Below are positions 25,872 to 34,149 of a DNA stretch of 55,542 nucleotides, piece after piece (position 1 is the stretch's first letter; each line of letters opens with the position of its first letter). The DNA is taken from positions 1 through 55,542 of the forward strand of contig NZ_CAMQAZ010000017.1 of assembly GCF_946998835.1 (NCBI RefSeq). Reading direction: 5' to 3'. Both the position numbers and the translations under genes were made by a program. Source of the DNA: an uncultured Corynebacterium sp. Lineage in GTDB: Bacteria > Actinomycetota > Actinomycetes > Mycobacteriales > Mycobacteriaceae. The notes under the pieces are model-generated. The model searched no databases, was not told the DNA's origin, and worked only from the letters and a program-made list of their open reading frames with translations.

Positions 25872-25902
25872 TTGGGAAATAGGCTTATACAAGCCTTACA
25901 AT
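25872..25902 (+). promoter_or_regulatory. Promoter upstream of nadA with a palindrome in the spacer
   Basis: TTGGGA (25872-25877) and TACAAT (25897-25902) form a -35/-10 pair with a 19-base spacer. The palindrome AGGCTT-ATAC-AAGCCT (25881-25896) fills the spacer. A repressor bound there would block the promoter. The transcript would begin about 190 bases before nadA. Confidence 0.5.
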
Positions 25903-25937
25903 TTTGGAAAATAGGTTCGTCCTCGATGTCGGTATTC

Positions 25938-25958
25938 GCCCCGTTTTAGGGGCTTTTT
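25938..25958 (+). terminator. Terminator-like hairpin in the nadA leader
   Basis: GCCCC (25938-25942), loop GTTTTA with partner bases, GGGGC (25949-25953), then TTTTT. It lies about 35-40 bases after the expected transcription start and 143 bases before nadA. It could therefore be an attenuator, the end of a very short RNA, or the end of the upstream membrane-protein transcript. Confidence 0.6.
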
Positions 25959-26100
25959 CGATATTCCGCGACGAGCTTAGGTCTCTTGCACTTGCCCGTT
26001 TGAGTCCGCTGCGAATGCCTCCGGGAACTGTCATCGGTAACGGTGACGACGTTGTTTTCGGTCGTAGCCACAGCCCATTGAAGTAAGGACGTAGTTTTCC

Positions 26101-27183
26101 GTGAATACCAGCCCTGCGGCCAATGCTCATGCTTCCAGCCTGCCGCGCCTTGAATCGGATCTGTACGCATCTGTCGTCGATAAAGATGGCCGCTACGGTG
26201 GCGTGGTCGCAGATGAGCAGTGGGCGCAGGAGATCAAGCGCCTCGCCCGCGAACGCAATGCCGTAATCCTCGCGCACAACTACCAGCTGCCGGAGATTCA
26301 GGATATCGCCGATTACACCGGTGACTCCCTGGGGCTTTCCCGCATTGCTGCGGAAACCGATGCCGACGTCATCGTCTTTTGTGGTGTCCACTTCATGGCG
26401 GAAACCGCCAAGATTCTGAGCCCGGAGAAGACCGTCCTCATCCCGGACGAGCGCGCTGGCTGCTCCCTGGCGGACTCCATCACCGCCGACGAGTTGGCCG
26501 AGTGGAAGGCTGAGAACCCGGGCGCGCTGGTCGTCAGCTACGTCAATACCACCGCAGACGTGAAGGCTCTGACCGACATCTGCTGTACTTCATCCAACGC
26601 CGTCGACGTGGTCAAGTCCATCCCGGAAGACCAGGAGATCCTGTTCAACCCGGATCAGTTCCTCGGCGCACACGTTCGCCGTGAGACCGGCCGCGACAAC
26701 ATCAAGGCATGGGCTGGCGAGTGCCACGTTCACGCCAACATCAACGGTGAGGAACTCGCGCACCGCGCGGAGGAGAACGCCGATTCGCAGCTGTTCATTC
26801 ACCCGGAGTGCGGTTGCGCGAACTCGGCGATTTACCTCGCAGGTGAGGGCACCATCGAGCCGGAGCGCGTGCAGATGCTCTCCACTGGCGAGATGCTGAC
26901 CGAAGCGCAGAAGCTGAAGGATGCTAAGCCCAACAGCAAGGTTCTTGTGGCCACTGAAGTGGGCATGCTCCACCAGCTGCGCAAGGCTGCTCCTGACGTC
27001 GACTTCGAGCCGGTCAACGACCGCGCTTCCTGCTCCTACATGAAGCTCATCACTCCGGCGGCACTGCTGCGCTGCCTCGTTGAAGGCACCGACGAAGTCG
27101 ATGTCGATCCCGAGGTCGCCGACAAGGCACGCGCCTCGGTCGAGCGCATGATTGCTATCGGAAATCCAGGCGGGGGCGAGTAA
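26101..27183 (+). CDS. nadA: Quinolinate synthase A
   Basis: [4Fe-4S] enzyme condensing iminoaspartate with dihydroxyacetone phosphate to quinolinate in de novo NAD synthesis. 360 residues. Three conserved cysteine regions are present: FCGVHFMAETAKIL, IHPECGCANSAIYL and RASCSYMKLITP; also AHNYQLPEIQDIADYTGDSL. The start is GTG at 26101 with AAGGA about 11 bases upstream. The reading frame ends inside nadB (32-base overlap). Confidence 0.96.
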   Translation: MNTSPAANAHASSLPRLESDLYASVVDKDGRYGGVVADEQWAQEIKRLARERNAVILAHNYQLPEIQDIADYTGDSLGLSRIAAETDADVIVFCGVHFMAETAKILSPEKTVLIPDERAGCSLADSITADELAEWKAENPGALVVSYVNTTADVKALTDICCTSSNAVDVVKSIPEDQEILFNPDQFLGAHVRRETGRDNIKAWAGECHVHANINGEELAHRAEENADSQLFIHPECGCANSAIYLAGEGTIEPERVQMLSTGEMLTEAQKLKDAKPNSKVLVATEVGMLHQLRKAAPDVDFEPVNDRASCSYMKLITPAALLRCLVEGTDEVDVDPEVADKARASVERMIAIGNPGGGE

Positions 27184-28753
27184 CACGTTTGGTCTACGCC
27201 CGTCATTCGACAGTTGGACATTAACGTGTGACCTCCTGGTCATCGGCGGGGGAGTCGCAGGGCTCAGTGCTGCGCGCCGAGCCATTGAGCTCGGCCTAGA
27301 CGTGTTGGTCATCGACAGCGTCGAGTGGCGCGTCGGTGCCCGCAAACAGCTACGTTTCGCCGACGCTGCCACGAATCTCGCCCAGGGCGGGCTCGCCGTC
27401 GTCGGGCTTGACGACGACCCCAGCGGCCATGTGGCCAATGGGTTCGACGACACCACCGATTCCCATATCGCGGACACTCTCGATGCCGGTGCCGGACACT
27501 GCGATGAAGAGGCCGTGGCTTCCATCATCCGCGCCGGTGCCGCTACGACCGAGTGGCTGATTGGGCTGGGTGCCACATTCGACCCAGCACCGGATAACCC
27601 AGCCGTCTATTCCCGCACCAAAGAGGGCGGGCATCACGCGCGCCGCATCATTCATGCCGGTGGTGACGCCACCGGTGCCGAAATCGAGCGTGCGCTAGAG
27701 GCATCTGTCACTGGTGTGCGAGTGCTGCAAAACGCCACAGCCCGCCAGCTCATCGTTGGTAAAGACGGCCGTGTGCTGGGCGCTTTGGTAGCGGATCCCC
27801 GTGGTGGCGGCGCTATTCGTGCAGGCGCAACCCTGCTGGCTACTGGCGGGGTCGGCCATATTTACCGTGCGACCACGGCTCCCTCCGGTGCCCGTGGCGA
27901 AGCCATTGGTATGGCCTCCGACGCCCGTGCGGAGATTCGGGACATGGAATTTATCCAGTTCCACCCGACCGTGCTCTATGACGAGCGCTCAGCAGCAGAC
28001 GGCACCGGTCGCAGGCATCTCATTAGCGAAGCTGTTCGCGGTGAGGGAGCCATTCTCGTCGACTCGCGCGGCAACAGTGTGACCGAGGGCGTTGACCCCC
28101 GCGGTGACCTGGCTCCGCGTGACATTGTCTCACGCGCTATCGCGACCCGCATGCGCGAACTCGGCGAGGATCACGTCTTCCTCGATGCACGTCACATCGA
28201 CAATTTCGCCACCCGCTTTCCGACGATCACAGCGGGTTTGACCGCAGCGGAGATTGATCCGACTAAGGAGCTCATCCCGGTGGCCCCGGCGGTCCACTAC
28301 ACCTGTGGTGGCATTGCGGTCGATCCGTTCGGTGCCACCACCGTGCCAGGCCTCTTTGCAGCCGGCGAGTGCTCCGCGACGGGACTCCACGGTGCCAACA
28401 GGTTGGCATCCAATTCGTTGCTGGAGGGATTGGTCGTTGGCAAACGCGTGGCTGAAAAAGTCGCCGAAGCAGGCGTTGCACCGGCCGGGGACGAGGAGTT
28501 TGCGGCGGCGATTGAGAACCTGCCGCAGCTACGCCCGGAGCTGGAACCACGGCAGCTTTTCCAATTGCAGACTGCAATGCAGGAAGGCGCTGGGGTGACG
28601 CGCAATGAGCAGAGTTTGCGACAGGCGTTGGCGGTTGTCGACCGGCTCCCGCAATCGGTTCAGGTTGTGGCAGCAAGGAAAGTAGTCGAAGCAGCATTGG
28701 CGCGGCCATATACTTTGGGGTGCCACACTTGGTTTGAAAAGGACGAGGATTAG
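27152..28753 (+). CDS. nadB: L-aspartate oxidase
   Basis: FAD enzyme oxidising L-aspartate to iminoaspartate for NadA. 533 residues. FAD-binding motif LLVIGGGVAGLSAAR, then QGGLAVVGLDDDPSGH, and C-terminal HYTCGGIAVDPFGATTVPGL and GANRLASNSLLEGLV. The only start in frame before the conserved region is TTG at 27152, inside the nadA 3' end. C. glutamicum, from memory, lacks nadB and carries nadS instead, so this cluster resembles the mycobacterial type. The C-terminal helical domain appears complete. Confidence 0.94.
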   Translation: MLSEIQAGASNTFGLRPSFDSWTLTCDLLVIGGGVAGLSAARRAIELGLDVLVIDSVEWRVGARKQLRFADAATNLAQGGLAVVGLDDDPSGHVANGFDDTTDSHIADTLDAGAGHCDEEAVASIIRAGAATTEWLIGLGATFDPAPDNPAVYSRTKEGGHHARRIIHAGGDATGAEIERALEASVTGVRVLQNATARQLIVGKDGRVLGALVADPRGGGAIRAGATLLATGGVGHIYRATTAPSGARGEAIGMASDARAEIRDMEFIQFHPTVLYDERSAADGTGRRHLISEAVRGEGAILVDSRGNSVTEGVDPRGDLAPRDIVSRAIATRMRELGEDHVFLDARHIDNFATRFPTITAGLTAAEIDPTKELIPVAPAVHYTCGGIAVDPFGATTVPGLFAAGECSATGLHGANRLASNSLLEGLVVGKRVAEKVAEAGVAPAGDEEFAAAIENLPQLRPELEPRQLFQLQTAMQEGAGVTRNEQSLRQALAVVDRLPQSVQVVAARKVVEAALARPYTLGCHTWFEKDED

Positions 28754-28759
28754 CTAACT

Positions 28760-29641
28760 ATGACTTGTGAGAAGGACACGCTGCGCGGAGTGCTGAATGA
28801 AAACATCACCCGTGGCCTCATTCGGACCGCGCTGCAGGAGGATATGAGCTTCGGGCCAGATGTGACCTCGCTATCGACGGTCGCGGCATCTGCGCAGGCG
28901 CGCGCTCGCCTGGTGGCCCGCCAAGAGGGCGTTATTGCGGCTATCGATGCGGTCGAGTGGACGCTGCAGGAGGTCATCGCAGGTGAGTTCACCGTCGAAA
29001 AGCACGTGGAAGACGGCACCCTGGTGCATCCCGGCACAGTTCTGGCAACGATTTCTGCGCCGACTCGGGGACTGCTGACTGCCGAGCGCACGATGCTGAA
29101 TATCCTCACGCACGCCAGTGGTGTGGCCACTGCGACGCGCCAGTGGGCCGACGCGATTGTCGGCACCGGTGCGCGGGTGCGTGACTCTCGGAAGACATTG
29201 CCGGGCCTGCGTAACCTGGAAAAGTATGCGGTGACCTGCGGTGGTGGTATCAACCATCGCTACGCATTGGGTGATGAGGCCCTGATTAAGGACAACCACG
29301 TGGTGGCCGTTGGCTCGGTGTCGGGTGCGCTGAAGAAGGTGCGCGCTCAGTATCCGGAGCTGCCGTGTGAGGTGGAAGTCGATACGCTGGCGCAGCTCGA
29401 TGAGATCCTGCCGATGAAGCCGGACATCGTCATGCTGGACAACTTCGAGGTCTGGGAAACTCAGATCGCGGTGCAACGCCGCTCGCAGGTTTCGCCGGCA
29501 ACACAGCTGGAGTCCTCCGGCGGGCTGACCATCGATGTGGCGCGTGAATACGCATCCTGTGGTGTCGACTACCTGGCTGTGGGCGCGCTGACCCACTCAG
29601 CCAAAGTCTTCGATGTCGGACTCGACTTCGACGAGCAGTAA
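28760..29641 (+). CDS. nadC: Nicotinate-nucleotide pyrophosphorylase (QPRTase)
   Basis: Converts quinolinate and PRPP to nicotinate mononucleotide. 293 residues. Landmarks: LQEDMSFGPDVTS, ERTMLNILTHASGVAT, RVRDSRKTLPGLRNLEKYA, CGGGINHRYALGDEALIKDN, and ESSGGLTIDVAREYA, which hold the substrate-binding arginines and lysines. It lies six bases after nadB in the nadA-nadB-nadC operon. No clear terminator follows; the next gene is convergent after 50 bases. Confidence 0.96.
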   Translation: MTCEKDTLRGVLNENITRGLIRTALQEDMSFGPDVTSLSTVAASAQARARLVARQEGVIAAIDAVEWTLQEVIAGEFTVEKHVEDGTLVHPGTVLATISAPTRGLLTAERTMLNILTHASGVATATRQWADAIVGTGARVRDSRKTLPGLRNLEKYAVTCGGGINHRYALGDEALIKDNHVVAVGSVSGALKKVRAQYPELPCEVEVDTLAQLDEILPMKPDIVMLDNFEVWETQIAVQRRSQVSPATQLESSGGLTIDVAREYASCGVDYLAVGALTHSAKVFDVGLDFDEQ

Positions 29642-29691
29642 CTGATTCAGCCCCGGTATCGCTTCGTGGCTCTGACTACAGGCGACGGGGG

Positions 29692-30267
29692 CTACAGACG
29701 ACGGGCGATTTCCGCGCCAATCTCGCTCAGAGCTGCTCCCCAGCGCGCCCGTGACGGTTCATCGCAGGTTTCCTGCGCGCGGTAGAGTGCCTTCTCCGCG
29801 GCACCGACATCGCCCAAGTGCAGGTGGCACTCAGCAATCTGCGCAAGCAACGGGACTGCCTGGATATTGAGCTTGTCGGACTGAAAAAGTCCCGCAGCCA
29901 ACTCCAGGTGGTCGATGGCACGCCCCTGGTGGCCTCGACGAATTTCCGCCTGGCCGTTCAAGGTGTGCCACATTGCCCAGCGCAGGTGGCGCGGGGGAGT
30001 GGCCTCGGTCGGTTCGAAGCCGTCCTTTTCCAAGTTATCCAGCAAATCCAACCAGTCCGCGGCCTTGTCCATCAGCTTTGGTGCCGAGCCACGGATGGGG
30101 CGACCCAAGCTGTCCGTCTGCGGAGCATCAGCTTTGTCGCCGAGCTCCTCGAAGCCCTGCATCAGGGTTAGTGCCGCTTCCCAGAGGTTGTTTTCCTCAG
30201 CCAATGCCGTGGCGGCGTCGAAAAGCTGCTGCGGGCTAGAAGTCGCGGAATCACCAGAAGTAGTCAT
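29692..30267 (-). CDS. TPR-like protein, third gene of the TPR cluster
   Basis: 191 residues, no signal peptide or membrane segment. Helix-turn-helix repeats of TPR type are visible: LFDAATALAEENNLWEAALT, RHLRWAMWHTLNGQAEIRR then GHQGRAIDHLELAAGLF, and LLAQIAECHLHLGDVGAAEKAL. The C-terminal half resembles the C-terminal repeats of the two longer genes upstream. It is the last gene of a leftward three-gene cluster, 50 bases after the second. Probably a protein-interaction scaffold; partner unknown. Confidence 0.8.
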   Translation of the reverse strand: MTTSGDSATSSPQQLFDAATALAEENNLWEAALTLMQGFEELGDKADAPQTDSLGRPIRGSAPKLMDKAADWLDLLDNLEKDGFEPTEATPPRHLRWAMWHTLNGQAEIRRGHQGRAIDHLELAAGLFQSDKLNIQAVPLLAQIAECHLHLGDVGAAEKALYRAQETCDEPSRARWGAALSEIGAEIARRL

Positions 30268-30317
30268 GGCTTAACACTCTACTTTGTGCCACCGACAGCA
30301 CCGAAGTGGGCGGGGCG

Positions 30318-32069
30318 CTAGTAACCGTCGTCAAGCGACTGAATGATAATGACGTCGAGTGCATCGAGAACAGGATGCCCCTCCCACACGTCGCGGGGCA
30401 GAAGCTCTTCGACGCGCCGGGCATAGGCCGCGGCACCGTCGGTATCGCCGGCGTCGAGACGGTAGCGAACACCTGCCAAGAGCGCGCGGGCAGCTTCTTC
30501 GCCATCGCCGGACTGGAGGTAGCCCTCGGCGGCAGCTTCGACGTGGTCGATGGCCAACGTGTCGCGACCGGCGGAATAGAAGACGTAAGCGGCATCGTCG
30601 TGCCAGTCGGCGAGTGACCAGTCGTCGGAGATGAGCTTCTGGGAACGCAGCAGAAGGTCCTCGGCTTCGCTGAGCGTGTGGTCGATGGTGGCAGAAGCGT
30701 CCTCGGAGACGATTTCGGCGGTGAAATTGACGTCGAAATCGCCACAGCCATCGATGTCATCGGACTCTTCGGTGGAAATGACCAGGTCAATGACATGAAT
30801 GATGGAACGCGCAGCCTGGCGGTAGGCCTTGGAGGCGCCCTTGGTGTCGCCACTGCGCTCAAGGTGTTCACCGTGTTCGATGAGTAGCTTTGCGGCATGG
30901 CGCGGATTGTTGCCGAGTCCCGCAGCCGTGGCAGCAATGGAGAATGCGGCATCAGTGCGTTCTTCATCGGCGGTAAACGCTGACCAGTGGGCAACCGGCT
31001 CGGCACAGCGCAGTGCCTCGTCAATCTCGCCGGCATCGAGCAGACTGCGGGCCAAAACGAGCTGAATATCCATCGTGATGGGGTTGACCGGCATTCCCTC
31101 GGCGCTGGCGAGTGCGCGGCGGGCAATCTCGGCGGATTCCGCGAACTCGCCGTGGGCGTTGAGAAGTGCGCAGAGTAGACGTACGCTGCGAAGCACTGCG
31201 ACAGTGAGATCCGCGTCGAGACCAGCCTGCACAATTGGACGAAGCTGACGGATAGCCTCCGCCTCCTCGCCGGCTTCCAGCGAGAGGAAAGCCAAGAACT
31301 GGCGGGCTTCAATCGTGGTGGTGACAGGCTCTGACTGTGGGGCTGCCGCAACACCGGCGGTGATGCGGGCGGCCTTGCGTAGCTCACCACGGCTGTGCGC
31401 GAGCTGCGCCTGCAGCAGTTTCCGGTCATCGAAACTACTGCGTTTTGGGGCCCAACGAGCAGACCACTCAGAGAGCTGACCTGCAATTTCGGCCCGGCGC
31501 GCCAGTGATGCGGCAGCACCGGCGACAGCAGCGCCGACCAGGTAGTAATAGGCCTCGCCGGGTTGGGGAGTGGTGGCGATGATTTCCTTGGTAAGGCTAA
31601 TTAGCTCGGGAATTTCGGAATCCTCGGGACGGCGACCGGTGATGGCATCACCCGGGTTTGCGTCGATGAAGGCCTCAGCTTCGGCAAAGGCTCCGTATGA
31701 GCGAGCGTGCAGAATCGCGGGGCGGATGTTGGCCTCGGTAGCCCAGCGTAACCATTCGGCTCGTGCGGCGGCGGCTTCTTCGACCAATTCCAGCTGGTCG
31801 GCAACTGCGTGTCTGAGTGCGTGGAACTCGCCAATGACATCGGGGGAGTCTGTTGGCGCATCGGCCAACCAGTGCGTGCGGGCGAACGTGGTGACAGCAC
31901 GCCAACTGGTGACGTGGTCGAGGGTGGCACCGGCTGTGCGAGAGGCGGCCAGCAACTCCGGTAGAGAGTCCGGCAATTTCTTCAACGGAGTCGGCAGCGG
32001 CGGGAAGCTAAGAGCCTCACCATCAGCTCGGATTCCGGATTCAGAGTTTTCTTCTTCCCACCACACCAT
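30318..32069 (-). CDS. Large TPR-like protein, second gene of the TPR cluster
   Basis: About 583 residues made almost wholly of amphipathic helix pairs with TPR-like Ala/Leu spacing (for example EFAESAEIARRALASAEGMP, AGEIDEALRCAEPVAHWSAF, DTDGAAAYARRVEELLPRD). No catalytic domain. It is a paralog of the gene upstream: AHWSAFTADEERTDAAFSIA here corresponds to AKWSEPTQDSARTDFSCAIA there. An acidic insert (about 440-475) contains ESDDIDGCGDFDV. I prefer the ATG at 32069 (MVWWEEE); an in-frame TTG at 32105 has no Shine-Dalgarno sequence. Confidence 0.8.
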   Translation of the reverse strand: MVWWEEENSESGIRADGEALSFPPLPTPLKKLPDSLPELLAASRTAGATLDHVTSWRAVTTFARTHWLADAPTDSPDVIGEFHALRHAVADQLELVEEAAAARAEWLRWATEANIRPAILHARSYGAFAEAEAFIDANPGDAITGRRPEDSEIPELISLTKEIIATTPQPGEAYYYLVGAAVAGAAASLARRAEIAGQLSEWSARWAPKRSSFDDRKLLQAQLAHSRGELRKAARITAGVAAAPQSEPVTTTIEARQFLAFLSLEAGEEAEAIRQLRPIVQAGLDADLTVAVLRSVRLLCALLNAHGEFAESAEIARRALASAEGMPVNPITMDIQLVLARSLLDAGEIDEALRCAEPVAHWSAFTADEERTDAAFSIAATAAGLGNNPRHAAKLLIEHGEHLERSGDTKGASKAYRQAARSIIHVIDLVISTEESDDIDGCGDFDVNFTAEIVSEDASATIDHTLSEAEDLLLRSQKLISDDWSLADWHDDAAYVFYSAGRDTLAIDHVEAAAEGYLQSGDGEEAARALLAGVRYRLDAGDTDGAAAYARRVEELLPRDVWEGHPVLDALDVIIIQSLDDGY

Positions 32070-32147
32070 TGGGCTATTCTCGCCCGTGGCATCGGAAAGA
32101 TGCAAAACTGATGGCGACTACGGTTTTACATTATCCCCAGTGCGCTT

Positions 32148-33854
32148 CTAATCGCGGTTCGTCAGAGTCCTCATTAGGTCGCGAACTTCATCGCGTACCG
32201 GATGGTCTGGGCCTACCAAGTCGCCGATACGAATCGCGAATTTGCGGGCGCAGTCATAGTTGTTATCGCTTACGGCAGCGCGCACGGCAATGGTCAGGGT
32301 GCGTGCGGCATCGGCAGGGGCATGGGCTTCTAAGAAAAGTTCGGCAGCCTCGTCGGCGTATTTGTACACCCCGTCGTTGTCCCAAACGGCCCAGCACAGT
32401 AGCGCCTGGGCCTCGTGCCACTTGGCCGATTCCCAAGACCCAACGACGTAACCGCGCGAGCGCTCCATCAGATGGTCGGTTAGCTCGCTCTCGGCGCCGA
32501 CGTTACTGAGGGAGAGCGCGGCATCCATCAGGGTTTCTGCAGGTGAAATCGGGGACGAGTACCCGGCGCGAATATCGGCCAGGGCGTCGAAGAGCACCGC
32601 AGCATGTTCAGTATTTCCCTCGTGAATTGCCGATTCCGCCGCGATAGCACAGGAAAAATCAGTGCGCGCGGAATCCTGAGTGGGCTCAGACCACTTTGCC
32701 ACCGTTTCTGCCTCATGGCCGGCATTGCGGAAATCTCCAAGCTCATAAAGCGCCGTTGCCTTTAGCAGCGCGATTTCCATGGTGACTTCGCAGTCAGGGT
32801 AATCTGCCGACACATCTTGAGCGCGCTGAGTTAGTTTCAGCATCTCTTCGGCGCCGGGTTTGTTGTGTGCCACCTCGAAGTTGATGTCGGCCATCTCTCG
32901 AACCGCGAGAATATGGTCAGTGTCGAGTTGGTGTTGGTTGGCAACTGCGATGTTGTTCGACAGCATTCGGAACGCGGTATCGCTATTGCCGGTTTCTATC
33001 GAGTACCGAGCCAAATTCTGTCGCAGCTCAAGGCCTGCAATCACTGATTGCTCGCCGATTACGTTGAGTTGCGAGGAGCAAAGCCGTGCCGCATCGACGA
33101 CTTTTCCGGCCCGATGCAGTAGCGATGCTTCAGTCAGCGTCTTTGCCAGCGCAATCGACTCAAATTTATCCTCGTTTGGAAGCTGACGAATCATCTCATG
33201 CAGGTCGCGTGCCAAGTCCTCGCGGTTGACTATCCGCAAGGCACTGGCAACCCGGATTAGTGCATCCGTCAGTGCCGCACGCTTCTTCCATTGGCGGGGG
33301 CTAAAAGGCTCATCCGCTTCATCACTTGCCGACGTTTCCTGCAATCGCGGCCCAATCCCATCCTCGGTTACCGCACTGTGACTACCAGTTGGGGCATCCA
33401 GGTCGTCGGCAAGCACGAGTGCCCGGTACGAAGTGATTTCCCTGCTCATGCGTGCGATTAGCGGAATCTCTGACTCGGCGGCAGCGGAGGTGGGGCCGTC
33501 AGCGATAAAGGTGGTGTAGCGGCGGGCTTCGTCGGCGGCCAGTCGCGCCCGAGCACGCCAATACTCCGGGACATTGTCGTTATCGGAGGCCCAGACCATC
33601 CAATTCATAGCGGCATCGTGAGCCGCCGTCATCATTCCAAGAGATTCAGTGACCTCACGGGCAAGGCGGTAGAACGCGCCTACGTGCTTGGTAACGCCAT
33701 GGGCTTCCGGAGCGGAGAAGAGCTTCGGGTCGTAGAAATGATGCGCGAAAACTGATTCCAGTTGACGCGTGACCAGGGAATTGTCGGCCGCGGCCGCATC
33801 CGCGTAGGCTGCGACGAGCTCCGGCAAATCCGGGCTGTTTCCGTTCTGGTTCAA
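32148..33854 (-). CDS. Large TPR-like protein, first gene of the TPR cluster
   Basis: 568 residues. Starts at TTG with GAAAGG about eight bases upstream. Helical repeats throughout (for example SLLHRAGKVVDAARLCSSQL, ELGDFRNAGHEAETVAKWSE, EGNTEHAAVLFDALADIRAG), and a polar linker about 160-195 (DAPTGSHSAVTEDG). No enzymatic motif, signal peptide or membrane helix. It is paralogous to the next gene. The promoter region holds a seven-base inverted repeat (33907-33934). It is divergent from hisD. In C. glutamicum, from memory, unassigned genes also lie upstream of hisD. Confidence 0.8.
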   Translation of the reverse strand: MNQNGNSPDLPELVAAYADAAAADNSLVTRQLESVFAHHFYDPKLFSAPEAHGVTKHVGAFYRLAREVTESLGMMTAAHDAAMNWMVWASDNDNVPEYWRARARLAADEARRYTTFIADGPTSAAAESEIPLIARMSREITSYRALVLADDLDAPTGSHSAVTEDGIGPRLQETSASDEADEPFSPRQWKKRAALTDALIRVASALRIVNREDLARDLHEMIRQLPNEDKFESIALAKTLTEASLLHRAGKVVDAARLCSSQLNVIGEQSVIAGLELRQNLARYSIETGNSDTAFRMLSNNIAVANQHQLDTDHILAVREMADINFEVAHNKPGAEEMLKLTQRAQDVSADYPDCEVTMEIALLKATALYELGDFRNAGHEAETVAKWSEPTQDSARTDFSCAIAAESAIHEGNTEHAAVLFDALADIRAGYSSPISPAETLMDAALSLSNVGAESELTDHLMERSRGYVVGSWESAKWHEAQALLCWAVWDNDGVYKYADEAAELFLEAHAPADAARTLTIAVRAAVSDNNYDCARKFAIRIGDLVGPDHPVRDEVRDLMRTLTNRD

Positions 33855-33906
33855 CAGCTGGCCTTTCTACGACGTGTTTCTACTTTCCCCAACACTGTAA
33901 TAGGTC

Positions 33907-33997
33907 ACTGTGGGAGGAAAAACTGCACCACAGTATGAGGGGTTAAATGGGGCAATCGGTATGAACCCTACGCGGGAAAGATATGCTTAGTTCATAC
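33907..33997. promoter_or_regulatory. Two inverted repeats in the TPR-cluster/hisD divergent region
   Basis: ACTGTGG (33907-33913) pairs with CCACAGT (33928-33934), spacer 14. GTATGAA (33959-33965) pairs with TTCATAC (33991-33997), spacer 25, with TATGCT between. Both lie within the 295-base interval upstream of the TPR cluster and hisD. No T-box motif of the kind reported for the C. glutamicum his operon is seen. Confidence 0.4.
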
Positions 33998-34046
33998 TCG
34001 CGGGTGCCTTTGAGGGCGAATAGTAGCGAATCCAGTGGATAAAGTC

Positions 34047-34068
34047 TCTGGCTTTAACCCAGATTTTT
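34047..34068 (+). terminator. Weak terminator-like hairpin upstream of hisD
   Basis: TCTGG (34047-34051), loop CTTTAAC, CCAGA (34059-34063), then TTTTT. It points towards hisD in a region where no rightward gene lies upstream. It may end a short leader RNA or be part of an attenuator. Confidence 0.4.
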
Positions 34069-34149
34069 ACCGCTTTGTTGCCATTTCTGTGTTGCCCCGA
34101 AGTACTCACGTATGAATCCATCGTGCGAATAGGCGGTTACTAAGTAATT

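Noticed and set aside
30251..31519. 422-codon open frame in another minus-strand frame
   Set aside because: Lies within the second TPR gene and reads as Ser/Arg/Pro-rich shadow sequence.
33855..34149. T-box leader for the his operon
   Set aside because: Expected from C. glutamicum, but no T-box sequence (GGTGG-ACCGCG type) or matching antiterminator is present.
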